This document shows, piece after piece, positions 1 through 10,339 of a stretch of 64,000 nucleotides of DNA (position 1 is the first letter of the stretch; every line of letters begins with the position of its first letter). The stretch comes from Echria macrotheca (lineage: Eukaryota; Ascomycota; Sordariomycetes; Sordariales; Schizotheciaceae). The position numbers and the translations under genes were made by a program. The stretch lies in assembly GCA_030411725.1 (NCBI GenBank), contig MU839830.1, positions 1,984,001-2,048,000 on the forward strand, read 5' to 3'. The notes under the pieces were generated by a model. That model was not told where the DNA came from, ran no database searches, and was given only the letters and a program-made list of their open reading frames with translations.

Positions 1-1007
1 TATCGTCGCCAACATCCTGCGCGGCCCCGGCCGTGACCGCTACGACCACTTCCTCGCCAACGGCTTCCCCACGTGGAAGGGCACCGAGTACTACTACAAC
101 CGCTACCGGCCCGGCCTGGGGACCGCCATGTTCGGCGTCTTCCTCGTCGCCGGCGGCGGCGCGCACTATCTCGCCCTCTACATGAGCTGGAAGCGCCAGC
201 GCGAGTTCGTCGAGCGCTACATCAAGTTTGCCCGCCACGCCGCCTGGGGCGACAATCTGGGTCTCAACATCCCCGGCGTCGACGGCCAGCCCGCCGCCGC
301 TCCGGCCCCGGCCCCGCCTCCCCCGCAGCAGACCTACCAGGATGAGGACGGCAACGCCGTGCCGATGAACCGGAAGATGCGCCGTCTTCAGGAGCGCGAT
401 GCCCGTAAGGAGGCCGCCAAGGAGGCGCAAGGCGGACGCAAGGCACGCCGTGGTGGTCGCGAGCAGGCTGCTGCGGGCTCCGGGTCCGGCTCGGTGACAC
501 CCCAGCCACAGGGACAGGGACCTTCGGGCTCAAAGAAGCGCGTCGTGGCGGAGAACGGCAAGGTTCTTGTGGTCGACTCGCTGGGCGATGTCTACCTGGA
601 GCAGGAAGATGAGGACGGCAATGTGGCCGAGTTCCTCCTTGATGTACGTCCTACCCCGTTTCCACCAGTGATCTCAGCTAACAATTGTCATTCAGCCCAA
701 CGAGCTTTCCCGCCCCACTTTCAAGGACACCGCCGTCGTGCGTCTTCCTCTCTGGGTGTTCTCACTGACTGTCGGACGTCTTCTCCCCGGACGCGCGAGT
801 GCCGAGGAAGGTGAGGAGGCCGAGACTGAGGAGCTTCTCGGTGACGATGAGGAAGAATCGGAACCCGGCAAGGCCACTCCTACCTCCGACTCAGCTGAAG
901 ACTTCGAGCTGCTTGAGAAGTCAGTCGATGAGCTCGGCCAGGCCAAGGCGACGGGAAGCCAGAAGCAGGGCAACAAGGCTGGGAAGCGGAAGAACAAGAA
1001 GAGGTGA
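1..1007 (+). CDS. erj5: ERJ5-like ER membrane J-domain protein, 3' part
   Basis: Exons 1..643 and 696..1007; the intron 644-695 has donor GTACGT, a GCTAAC branch site and a TTCAG acceptor, phase 0. The gene enters from the left edge, so the N-terminus and J domain are not seen. About 317 residues remain. They begin IVANILRGPGRDRYDHFL, run into one hydrophobic segment (LGTAMFGVFLVAGGGAHYLAL) followed by a basic stretch (SWKRQREFVERYIKFAR), then a long Ala/Pro and charged linker, a second short hydrophobic stretch (LPLWVFSLTVG) and a very acidic then Lys-rich tail ending KRKNKKR. This order fits the fungal Erj5 family, ER proteins that are thought to stimulate Hsp70 (BiP/Kar2) in protein folding; that role comes from the family, not from this sequence. 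It converges on the neighbouring J-protein gene. Identity is fairly sure; the J domain itself cannot be checked here. Confidence 0.8.
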
Positions 1008-1349
1008 TGGAGGAAGATATACTCGCGATATCCGAGCTGTGGGTCAAGTGTGAGTTATCACTGCTATATGCCGGTACCCCTTGAACCTGAGGCATAAGCA
1101 AACGATGCGACATGTATGGATGTGGGATATATATAGAAGTCCATTAGAGGAAGGAGTCCAATTACTATCTAACGAGGAGCCAATCCCGTGGTACGTGTGC
1201 ACGCCCAACTAAATCTTGTAGGTTGAGCATAAAAAAGGAAACCAGCCGATAACGTTACGCCAGCCCTTCCACGCAAACCCAAACTCCGCGACCCAACCTG
1301 CCCTGCATTTCAACCTACAGACTACCACCCCCATGCCCAACTTGATGCT
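1008..1349. other. Convergent 3' spacer between the two J-protein genes
   Basis: About 340 nt between the stop of the ERJ5-like gene and the stop of the minus-strand J-protein. It is likely the two 3' UTRs. No ORF, RNA gene or repeat is evident. Confidence 0.6.
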
Positions 1350-2292
1350 TCAAATCCCCACAGCATGGCTGAACACCTTAGCTGCCAGCTGGCTAAGCAA
1401 CCTGGCACGGTCGTCTTGCGGAAGTTCCTTTGACACATAGTCTCAATCTTCGTCCCTCATCATGAACACGCCAGAGGCACTCACCTGAAAGACGGAATAC
1501 ACGCTCTTCCCCTTAGCATCGCGGATCGCGCCGAGCCGGTTCCCCGCGACGGCACCAGCCACAAGCCCGGGCACATTGGCTACGATGAACCCCAGCGCGC
1601 CGCCGCTCAGCCCGCCGAGCACGCCCCAGAACTTGCCCGTGGGTCGGTTCGTGCCGGGCTCGGCCATGCCCTCCTCGCGGAGCATCTCCTCGAAGACGTC
1701 GGCGAACTGCGCATTCTCGGCCTGCTCGCGTTCTGGTTGCGGTTGAGCGTTGTTATTGTTAGCCTGGTTGGTGAAAAAGTTCCACGCCCATGAGTAGGCG
1801 CTGCCATTACCGGCGCCGGCGTTCTCGTCGTCGGGAGTGGCCTCGGCGAAGGGGTCCGCGTTGGCGAAGCCGCCCGGCATTTGCGACCCGCCGCCCGAGG
1901 TGCGGGTGCTGCCGCCGAATAGCTTGCGCTGGGCATCGTACTCGCGGCGTCGGGAGGGATCGGAGAGGGTGTAGTAGGCGTCGTTGACGAGTTGGAACTT
2001 GCGAGTGCGCTCGGGACGTTCTGGGGAGTCGGCGGGGACTCGGTCGGGGTGTGTCTTCAGGGCGGCACTGGGCAAGTGGTGTTAGTAACAGGGGTGAGGT
2101 TGGTAGCCTTGGGGTCTGATTCACCGTTTGTAGGCATCTCGAATCTGGGTTGTTGATGCGGTCTCGGTGATTTCAAGAATGGCATCTGGAAGTTGACATG
2201 TTAGTTTCGTCCATGACATGTGACGACATGGCCAGATGTTTATGCTAGAAAAGCTACTCACAGTAATTAGGAGGGCGCCCCGCATTCGTCAT
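1350..2292 (-). CDS. Small J-domain (DnaJ) protein
   Basis: Four exons on the minus strand: 2262-2292, 2125-2185, 1485-2067 and 1350-1427, giving 250 aa. Introns are 76, 57 and 57 nt with donors GTGAGT, GTGAAT and GTGAGT. The J domain is N-terminal: NYYAILEITETAS, then HPD at residues 37-39, then FQLVNDAYYTLSDPSRRREYD. HPD is the motif that stimulates Hsp70 ATPase activity. A Gly/Ala-rich, weakly hydrophobic stretch (GVLGGLSGGALGFIVANVPG) lies near the C-terminus. The last exon was found because reading through the strong CAG|GTGAGT donor gives a short unrelated tail, whereas splicing gives ELPQDDRARLLSQLAAKVF, a regular amphipathic ending. The start codon at 2292 sits in a 31-nt first exon. 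It is an Hsp70 co-chaperone by family; client and compartment are unknown. It is divergent from the gene at 3650. Confidence 0.85.
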
Positions 2293-3649
2293 GTTGAAGG
2301 TGCTACAGGTGATGAGCTCGTCCTAGATGTGCGATATGTTCTTCCAGAGAAAAACGGAAGAGTTGGAGTAATTGAAAGCTGGGATATCAGCTCGGCCAGT
2401 CAGGCGCAGGCCGGCCTCGTTCTCAAGGTGTCCAGTTCGAGGCCTCGCCAGGCCCAAGTCCACCTCGAACTCGGGTGGGGTCAACAACGTCATCTGTGGC
2501 AAGGAAATGTGGCTTGTTCAGCCCCCACGAGCCCCTCCGTCCCGTCGGGCGCGTGCATGCTCCCCGCCCTGTGATCCCTGCACAGGAGATCCAGCTTCTG
2601 CAGGGCTTTGCCGTAGCGGGCGGCTCCAGTTCTAGAACCCGTCACAGGTTGATCAGTCAAATCACTGTTTCGTCCGCTGGAAGTCGAGAAATCACATCTT
2701 TGCAATTGGGAGAAGATAGTCCCAACAACGTTCAACAAAAAATTAGCTGCCCATCTCGTGTCGACGCTTCATTGGGCGCGATGACTCGAAGATAGCCGCT
2801 TTAGGCCCGTTTCAGGTCGTCCGCCCCGTGACGCATGACTGTGTGACTGCCCAACCCAGTCCAACTCACAGTGACGGGAACATGTCTTTGGAGCCTGACA
2901 GCAGCTTTTGCAAAGAAAGTAGCATCGGCCGTCTGTAAAAGTCCAGCGGAAATCCCCTGCTCTGCAGTGGTGCCTGTTTGCTCCAGCGTCTGCGAAATCC
3001 CCCCTGTCCGAAGCACCCCTCATTTCCTGAAGGTCGTGGTGGTGCACACTTCATCTCATCTCCCGATGCCTACCTGAGCTTCCCCTTCAAATATCGAAAC
3101 TCCTCCCGCCTTTTCTTCTTTTCTTGACAGTACCTGCACAGCTCGGCCATTCAACAACCATCCGCTTCCTGGTCCGGATTCTTCGCCCCAAACTCAGCGC
3201 GCCAACCGAAGCCCGATAATCCCGCACTACCGAAGGCCATTGTCGCCTCTCTTCGTTGTCACCCCGCCATTGTCCGGCCCGACCTTTCAACTCGATTTCT
3301 TAGTCGACCAGGCACCTCTCCGCGTTCCTTGGTCTCTATTCATTTTCCTGTTCTCCCTCCCGCAGATACCAACCGGCCCGCTTCTGCAGTACATAGCATA
3401 GTCAATATAAAACGAGTTGTTGCACCCGACTCTCAACCTCGAGCACAAGCTTTTGCCGCCCCTGCTGGTTGCCCCACTAACCTTGCACCCAATCCCCCTC
3501 CTCGGGTCGCCAGACACCGAGCCGAAGCTTCCTCGCAGACCTGCCGAAGGAGCTTGTTCTCAGGTTTGCTGCAAGGTCGGTGGCAAAGAGCATCCTCACA
3601 CGATAACCAGTTGCTGACAAGACATATACAGCCTGACATCGTCGCAAGC
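2293..3649. other. Divergent promoter and long leader
   Basis: About 1.36 kb between two divergent genes. The half nearer 3650 is rich in C/T (3080-3620), typical of fungal leaders. A CATATACAG acceptor with a nearby GCTGACA branch-like site just upstream of 3650 suggests a spliced 5' UTR, but I cannot fix the donor. No coding gene is supported. Confidence 0.5.
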
Positions 3650-4465
3650 ATGGCCGTGGTTCACCCCAACATGCAGCAGGAGGAGCTCATCGCTCTCTTC
3701 AACCGGAACTTCACGCTGGAGCAGCCGGCCCCGGCACCAGTCCAGGAGGAGACCAAGGAGCAAAAGATTGTTTACATCTCGCAACACTACAACCACTCGT
3801 CCCACATCGCACGACATGATGTACAACCTTCGGTGCAGCCGCCGAGACCAGCATCGGAACCCCCGCAACCGGAGCATAGCGCTGTGGAGACGGTGCTCAG
3901 GCAACGCGGGGTGGACCCTTCCTGTCTCTCTTCAGCTCAGCTCCAGCTGTTCAAGACGGTCGACGATCCCCAGAGGCTGAGGCTGATCGAGCTCTGGCGT
4001 GTCTGCCCACCGACCAACAGCGTCGACAACCCGACGCTCGCGTGGAGCATGACCTCGGTCGGTCAGGAGGAGCTCCTCGCCAAGATGAGATATGAGAGAC
4101 AACAGGCGGCTGCACAGGACACCGTCATGAGCCTTGACGGGACACCCCTGACGCCGATCCAAGGTGGTGACGGCCGGTGGACCAGCGTGTCGTACTCGTA
4201 CATGGAGCCGTACATGGCCTCGGGCTATGAGGAGATGGCGCGTCGTGAGTATGAAGAGTCCGTCAGACGTGCGTTTGCTGAGTCAATGCAACCGGCAAAG
4301 GACGTCCCTCTCGCTACTGCTACGTCGCCGACCTATAATCCGGCCCATGCCGACCCGGTGTACAAGAACACCATATCCGCTGTCGAGTTTCAGCGTCAGG
4401 AGGCCATGGCGGACCAGTACGGCCGCATGATGGCTACGAGAGGGTATGACGACGAGATGCTCTAG
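3650..4465 (+). CDS. Conserved hypothetical protein, Gln/Glu/Tyr-rich
   Basis: Single exon of 271 aa beginning MAVVHPNMQQEELIALFNRN. The frame is open further upstream to 3329, but the ATG at 3650 follows a C/T-rich leader and a likely 5' UTR splice acceptor, and the upstream part is low-complexity, so 3650 is preferred. I see no catalytic motif, signal peptide or membrane segment. A Pro/Gln-rich linker lies around residues 60-85. A segment near residues 85-130 (AVETVLRQRGVDPSCLSSAQLQLFKTVDDPQRLRLIELWRV) looks helical and may be a small folded domain. The C-terminal half is rich in Glu, Arg, Tyr and Met (GYEEMARREYEESVRRAFAES), suggesting a helix. I do not recognise a named family. The composition suggests a nuclear or cytoplasmic scaffold, which is only a guess. 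Confidence 0.7.
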   Translation: MAVVHPNMQQEELIALFNRNFTLEQPAPAPVQEETKEQKIVYISQHYNHSSHIARHDVQPSVQPPRPASEPPQPEHSAVETVLRQRGVDPSCLSSAQLQLFKTVDDPQRLRLIELWRVCPPTNSVDNPTLAWSMTSVGQEELLAKMRYERQQAAAQDTVMSLDGTPLTPIQGGDGRWTSVSYSYMEPYMASGYEEMARREYEESVRRAFAESMQPAKDVPLATATSPTYNPAHADPVYKNTISAVEFQRQEAMADQYGRMMATRGYDDEML

Positions 4466-5329
4466 CATTGGCTAGGCAGACCAGTACATAACGCACTGTT
4501 TTCACTTGAACATAACATAGAGGTGGATGGCTGCACTTTGATCTTCGGGGGGATGCAATGGCTATCATGATGGATTATTAATGGTGGAAAAGATTGACGA
4601 CTCAGATCTTCCTTTTGTTCGAATGCATCAAGACTGTGGGAAAGGGAAGGGAGCGTGTTCACAGACTGCATGTTGCTATTTTCATGAGACTTGGGTGGCA
4701 TGGCTTTGATTCGGCTCAACAAATGATTACCGGCGCCTTGTATTTTGTCCGGGTACCTTGCTATTGCTGCCGAGGTTCACAGTTTTGGGCGGACATGAGC
4801 GGAAGAGGCCAACAAGGGGCTAATTCGGGGTTCTTTGTTCCCCCTTGATTTTGTCTTTGAAGAATGAATAAGGGGCGAGAAGGCTCTTGTCTGAAATTTA
4901 ATGATACTGTAGAATGAGGTAATTCATGAACTTTAGATTCCACATGGACCCGGAATGTAAGTGAAACCTGTATTCCACGCAGGGAGATGACTTGGTCTCG
5001 GTCGACTTCTTCTAGCCGACGCCTGGAGTAAGACCAACCCGCAGCTCGTTCCAAAAAACATCTGCCAAGACAAGTCTATCCCAGTCCGAAGAGAAACTGA
5101 AACCGAGGTTTTCAGCTGTGTGTGTCTTGGGACTTCATGGGAGTTGGCACTGCTGCTGCTGTGCGTAACACCCAACCTATGTCAAACATATTCTTCGCCA
5201 CAACTCTAATCGATCCCGTTCGCGGGTCTAGCTAAGCTACCCCCCCCCCCCCCCAAAAAAAAAAAAGTGTGTTGGCACTGTCAGCACCCGCAAATGTCGG
5301 AATTCCTGTCGGATACCACAAGCAAATAA
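4466..5329. other. Spacer before tRNA-Tyr, with homopolymer tract
   Basis: 3' UTR of the preceding gene followed by non-coding DNA. It contains a run of 15 C then 12 A at 5240-5266. No gene is supported. Confidence 0.5.
5240..5266. repeat. C15-A12 homopolymer junction
   Basis: Fifteen C residues run directly into twelve A residues, about 65 nt upstream of the tRNA-Tyr gene. Tracts like this are prone to slippage and to assembly error. Confidence 0.9.
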
Positions 5330-5418
5330 CTCCTTGTGGTGTAGTTGGCTATCACGTTCGGCTGTAATTGGAATAATTGTTTACCGAAAGGTCACCGGCT
5401 CGATTCCGGTCGAGGAGA
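5330..5418 (+). tRNA. tRNA-Tyr (GTA) with 15-nt intron
   Basis: The acceptor stem pairs CTCCTTG (5330-5336) with CGAGGAG (5411-5417), discriminator A at 5418. The first pair is C1-G72, the hallmark of eukaryotic cytoplasmic tRNA-Tyr. The anticodon stem is TTCGG (5357-5361) with CCGAA (5384-5388). The loop reads C-T-GTA-A with the intron at 5368-5382 after position 37, the usual place for nuclear tRNA introns; the anticodon GTA is at 5364-5366. The T arm is ACCGG/CCGGT around a TTCGATT-like loop (here CTCGATT). An oligo-T run at 5425-5434 is the Pol III terminator. Tyr tRNAs are almost always intron-containing in eukaryotes, which supports the call. Confidence 0.93.
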
Positions 5419-5977
5419 TGCTTCTTTTTTTTTTCTGTTCTTTTTTCAAACTCCCGCGAGATAAATCAGATGCCGAATCGGGTCATGTTATGATTACGGA
5501 AGTTGGAAACCGTATCTTCAACTGCAGAATTGTTTCTTTGCTTTTCATGATCGAGCGGGTAATTACCATTGAAGATTGGGTCTTGGGAAGGAAAAGCGCT
5601 CCAAAACTTTTTACTGGGGATGGCGGAGCTAGGAGTCAAAATCATCACGGGTGGGTCCGTCCTTGGCGTTGGTGTTGTGGCGTGCGTAGACCACAGCCCA
5701 AAACTGTGGCTGATGCTCTCCACGCGCCACAGCCCAGACCGCAAGCTCCTGGTCGGCTGCAACACGCAGCTCCCAGGCTGCCTGATGAAGCTTGTTGCGA
5801 AGGCTCCGAACCGCAACAACCACCCCGAACCACCGACGATTGAACCTCTCCCAACCCCGAACCCACCACTCTGCCAGTCTCCGTCGACGTTTCTCCGCCC
5901 GCGATTTTACCTCCGAAAGCTGAACACCAGCGAAGCACCCGTCGGATAAGCATTCCGACAGCTCAGAGATCGCCAAG
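5419..5977 (+). promoter_or_regulatory. Promoter and leader of proteasome alpha7 gene
   Basis: About 560 nt between the tRNA-Tyr terminator and the alpha7 start codon. The last 150 nt are C-rich (CTCTCCCAACC-like) as in many fungal leaders. No clear TATA box or PACE-type proteasome element was found by eye. Confidence 0.4.
5425..5434 (+). terminator. Pol III oligo-T terminator of tRNA-Tyr
   Basis: Ten consecutive T residues start 7 nt after the tRNA discriminator base. Confidence 0.85.
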
Positions 5978-7038
5978 ATGGTTTGTCCCCCCCCTTCCTC
6001 CCAGAGAGCTTCACTCGCTGCATGACACTCTCTTCTTTTACATCCTTGCTGGGAAGGTAGCTGGGCGGACACTAATCGACCAAAAAAGACGTCGATAGGC
6101 ACAGGCTACGACCTCGCCAACTCCATCTTCTCCCCCGACGGCCGCAACTTCCAGGTCGAATATGCCGTCAAGGCGGTCGAGAACGGCGGCACATCAATCG
6201 GCATCCGGTGCAAGGAGGGTGTTGTCCTCGCGGTCGAAAAAGTAGTAGCCTCGAAACTGCTCAAGCCGGGCGCCAACAAGCGCATCGCAACGGTTGACCG
6301 ACATATCGGTGTTGTATGTCCTTCCCCCCTCCCCCCCTTCTCTCTCTCTCTCCCCGCGCGTGTCCACTAACAGAAACAAAAAAGGTATACTCAGGCATGG
6401 TCCCCGACGGCCGCCACTTCGTCGACCGCGCGCGCGACGAAGCCCGCTCCTGGCGCGACACCTTCAAGACGCCCATCCCCACGGCCGACCTCGCCAGCCG
6501 CATGGGCGGCTACATGCAAGCCTACACGCTCTACCAGTCGGTGCGCCCCTTCGGCATCACGGCCATCGTCGGCGGCTTCGACAGCGAGCTCGAGGCGCCC
6601 GTCGACGGCGAGGTCGGCCGCGGCCCCTCGGTCGGCGCGGGCGGCAAGAACCCCGACAAGAAGCACGGCGGCCCGTTCCTGTACATGATCGAGCCGTCGG
6701 GGCTGTACTGGGGCTACTACGGCGCCGCGACCGGCAAGGGCCGGCAGGCGGCCAAGGCCGAGCTCGAGAAGCTCGACCTCAAGGGGGGCGCCGACATGAG
6801 CCTGCTCGAGGCGGTTAAGGAGGCGGCGCGCATCATCCATGTCGCGCATGACGACTCCAACGACAAGGAGTTCGAGCTCGAGATGAGCTGGATCAGCGGC
6901 GCCGACGGGCCCACCAAGGGTCGTCACGTCGAGGTGCCCAAGGAGATTCGCGAGGAGGCGGAGCGGTTGGCCAAGGAGTTGTTGCAAGACTCTTCCGATG
7001 AAGACAACGACAAGTCGTCCGACAAGATGGAGGAGTGA
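5978..7038 (+). CDS. pre10: 20S proteasome subunit alpha7
   Basis: Exons 5978-5980 (only the ATG), 6089-6313 and 6385-7038, giving 293 aa. The first exon is one codon; the 108-nt intron starts GTTTGT and has a CACTAAT branch site. The protein has the proteasome alpha-subunit signature [20 protein letters not shown], then the [18 protein letters not shown] strand pair, and the alpha7-specific [14 protein letters not shown] and FELEMSWIS motifs, ending in an acidic tail ([15 protein letters not shown]). Alpha7 (yeast Pre10, human PSMA3) is a structural subunit of the outer rings of the 20S core and helps control the gate. Between GGFDSELE and FLYMIEP there is a Gly-rich insertion of roughly 25 residues relative to yeast Pre10; I believe related filamentous fungi share it. 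Identity is very sure; the one-codon exon fits start and frame well. Confidence 0.93.
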
Positions 7039-7260
7039 AATCTCGTGACCCCGGGTGGTGCGTTTCGAGCGAGCAAAGAAATGTAATTGTATCACAATCA
7101 AAACAAACATTGGACCGGCTATGGCAGTTCTGGCTGGTCAGGGTGGAAGATAGACTAAATTCCATCAACTTTTTTGAGCTGAGCTACGGTATCTTTCTAC
7201 GCTAACGGTGAAACTTGCTCTAATAGACAGCCGCGAATCACAAAGCAGATCTATGTGTTT

Positions 7261-10200
7261 TTACGACTGAGTCGCCGCCGCACTCGCACGTCCCTGACAC
7301 CAGTTGAGCCAGTCCACAAAGAACGAGTGCTGGATCTTGACTTTCCCCTCGCAATACGCCAGCTGCGTCTGCGCGTACAGCTGGAACACCCGCGGCCGCA
7401 TCTCCTCGATACCGTACAGCACCGACGCGACCGCCAGACTCGCCGTCGAGACGGCTTTAGCAAAAGCGTGTGACGGGTCCTTGGACGCCTCGGCGTGGAT
7501 CGTCTCGAGCAGCTCCATCAGCTTGTCAGCGTCCACATCTTCTCTGTCGCTCTCTTCATCCTCAACGGTGCTGCTCCGCGCCTTCTTGAGAGCCTTTTGG
7601 AAGTTGATAATCATCTCGCACGCCTTGTTAGCGAGCGCCTTGGTCGTCGTGGTGCGCGCCAGACCGAGCAGAGGCAGAAGCACTTCAAAGGCCAAGGGAT
7701 TCAGCAGCGCCGCTTCCTTCCTAATGTAGATGGAAAGCAGGTCGAGGACGCGATGCTTAAAGTTGACCACCGTCTCCTTTGCGGTCTTGCGGTCCTTCTT
7801 GTTGCTTGCTGTCTTACGCTGCCGAAAGATTTCGGCCAGCTTCTCCTCCACCGCCATCATCTCTGAGTCCGTCATGTCCGACCCGTCTTCCGACTCGGCT
7901 TCGGCGTCCTTGTCGAGTCTGTGGCTTCGCAGGACCTCGGCCAGCGCGTTGTCAAGCGCGTCCAGGGCTTCCTGGTCTTTCTCTGCAACTTCATCCTCTT
8001 CCTTCTCTTCTTCTGAGCTCTCGTTGTCGTCTGCTTCCTCGGATCCGGCATCCTCGAGGTCGACAATCTCGACGTCGGAGTCGAGTTCTTCCTCATCATC
8101 GTCCGCATCCGCGGCATCTGCATCGGCCATATCCTCGTCTTCGGTGCTGAAAAGTGCCTGCTGGCCCTTGGCGCTCTCATCGGCCAATAATGGGTCCGTC
8201 AGGAGACTGAGGGCCACATGTGACATCATCCCAGTGAATGCTTCAAAGACCTGCTGAGAGACCTGCCGCATGAACGAAGACGGTCGGGCAACCATGGCGA
8301 GTAATATTTCAACTAGGAACTCAGATAGACCCTCGCCGTCTGCCCCTTCCTCCGTGAGCTTCTTGTAGAATCCATCCAGCTCATCGAGGAGATCAACGGC
8401 ATCTGGGTCACCGTTATGAATTTGCAGAATGCCGGCGGCGTAAAGCAGGGCTAGAGCCCACTGCTGTGGGGCAGCGTCCGTTGCTGCACCCCCCTTTTTG
8501 CCTAGGCTATCGCCCACGAGGCCCTTGAGACTATCACGGGCAACGGATAGAGCTTCCGAGGCCGCCTCGTCATCCGCTCTCCTGGTGGCGTCCACAGACA
8601 GTACCACATTGCAGAGGAACGGGAAGTGCTTGGGTTCTTTGGCCAACTTTGCAAACGAAGCGGTACACCGGGCTTGAAGACTTTCCTTGATCTTCGCCGG
8701 CACGGACTTGCTCGAGTAGGCGAGTTTAGAAAGCCGCCCAAGTGCCATCCCAGGAACCCAAGAGTCTGGAGGTGAGTCATCGTTGGTACCCGCCGACAGC
8801 TTGATCAAGCAAGCCAGATAACCGCCCAACGCTTGATAGTACTTTCCATCATCAAGCCCGCTTTCGGAAGGAGGTTTTTGTTGTAGGAGCGAAAGCACTG
8901 GCGCGGACGTTGAAGATTTCGTATTTTGCAGAAGTTTCTCCACGGTTTTGGTGTTTGTCCGCTCGTCAAAATTATACGCGCCTTGTTTACCAAGGAGCCA
9001 TTTTAAGACTGTAGGGAGCAGATGCGGTTCTTTCTCAACCGCGGATTCGATTCCCTTCAAGGCTTTCAGGGCCGCACGATGGAGGTATCGGTCTTCGCGA
9101 GCGGCCTGATTCATCAGACAACCCATGAAATTCTGGGTGAAGAGAGCCGAAACCAGTGCGTCGGAGCTGGCGAGATCTTCCATCATCTTCTGGAATATCA
9201 TGAGCCCGGAGAACTTTTGGATATCAGAAGATGTCTTTGAAAAGAAACCTTCTAAGGGGACGTTAGCTGGCTGTCGTCTTCGGAGCGATGGGGAACATAC
9301 CATCCACGACTTTCTTCCAGAATTGTTTGAATTGCTCAGCTGTATCGGGGCCGTTGCCAGCAAGTTTTAAATAATGGGCGGCGATAATGTCCCAGACAAA
9401 GTGAGGCCGCGCAGAGAAACCACCGTGCTTGATTTTGGAACCGCTGTCGGCCTCATTGGACGGTTCTCTGCCACTTTCTTTGAGGACAGCAGGCAGAGAC
9501 GAAAGAGAAGTAGCCGACAGAGGGTCTTTCCATGGCGCATTAGAAACCTTGATATCGGGGAACTGGTCGCGGGCGACGATCCAGATGGCAATGCCCTCTG
9601 GCGTCTGGGCGAACCCTTCACTCGCGAGCTTTTCCAGTGTCCTCTCGGCCAGTTTCTTTCCCATCTGCGGGATGGCTTGGACGATTTCATGGCCACATGA
9701 CGACCTCAACCAGGACTTTTTCTGGCTGAGCCCTATCAGCATATCCAGAACTGAGAGCCACCTCCTCTTATCGGAAAACAGCACACCGGATCGAACGAAG
9801 CAGTATATCCCGAAGAGCTGACCAAAGTACCGATCCCTCTCCTCTTGTCCAGTGCTGCCACCGCCAGTCACGGTGTGTTCGACAAGCATGCCGAGAAGCT
9901 TGTCAAATGTCAAATCCGGGTACTTCTCGCCGGCCAGGTCGCTGTCACCAAATAGCTGGCGTAGAATTTCGGTAATGACTATGCTGAAGCCGAGCCGCGA
10001 GGCATTCCTCCCGCTGGTGAGTCCGCGGAACAGCCGCTTTCCCAAGTGGCGTTCCAGAACGGATTGTGGCCCGCTCAGCAGAGCAGTGATGATAACATCC
10101 CCGGCGGCAATGCGGTCGGATTCCACCTCGCTTCCCAGCTGCTCATAGAGCTCGAGTTCTCTCTTGCGATCTTGGACTGAGGGCCGCTCAGAGAAGGGGG

Positions 10201-10339
10201 CCTTGTCGAGGGCTTTGGTCTTGTTGGTTGTCGAGCCTGTCGAGGCTTTTGCTTCAGAGGTCTTGGTGCGTTTCTTCGATGGTGACGAGGCATCATTATT
10301 GAGGCCCTCCTTGGAGCTGTGCTTTCGTTTGCTGCCCAT
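7261..10339 (-). CDS. pol5: POL5/DNA polymerase phi family rRNA-processing protein
   Basis: Exons 9301-10339 and 7261-9251 on the minus strand, 1009 aa; yeast Pol5 is 1022 aa. The 49-nt intron (9252-9300) has donor GTATGT, a GCTAACG branch site and a TTAG acceptor, and restores VVDEGFFSK. The start at 10339 (MGSKRKHSSKEG) follows the basic Lys/Ser-rich start usual in this family; an in-frame ATG lies 16 codons upstream at 10387. The N-terminal half is Leu-rich helical repeat (GKRLFRGLTSGRNASRLGFSI). An extremely acidic stretch (DEDMADADAADADDDEEELDSDVEIVDLE) lies in the middle third. Despite its name the family has no polymerase motif; yeast Pol5 and human MYBBP1A work in the nucleolus in rRNA transcription and processing. 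Nucleolar location is inferred from the family. Confidence 0.93.

Noticed and set aside
5330..5418. tRNA read as Asn
   Set aside because: The stem TTCGG/CCGAA resembles Asn tRNA but the triplet is GTA and C1-G72 marks Tyr.
5334..5843. 169-codon ORF overlapping tRNA-Tyr
   Set aside because: It starts inside the tRNA and runs through Pol III terminator sequence; no similarity.
6316..6384. N-terminal extension [15 protein letters not shown] of the third alpha7 exon
   Set aside because: Lies in the intron; exon 2 supplies the conserved alpha-subunit signature in frame.
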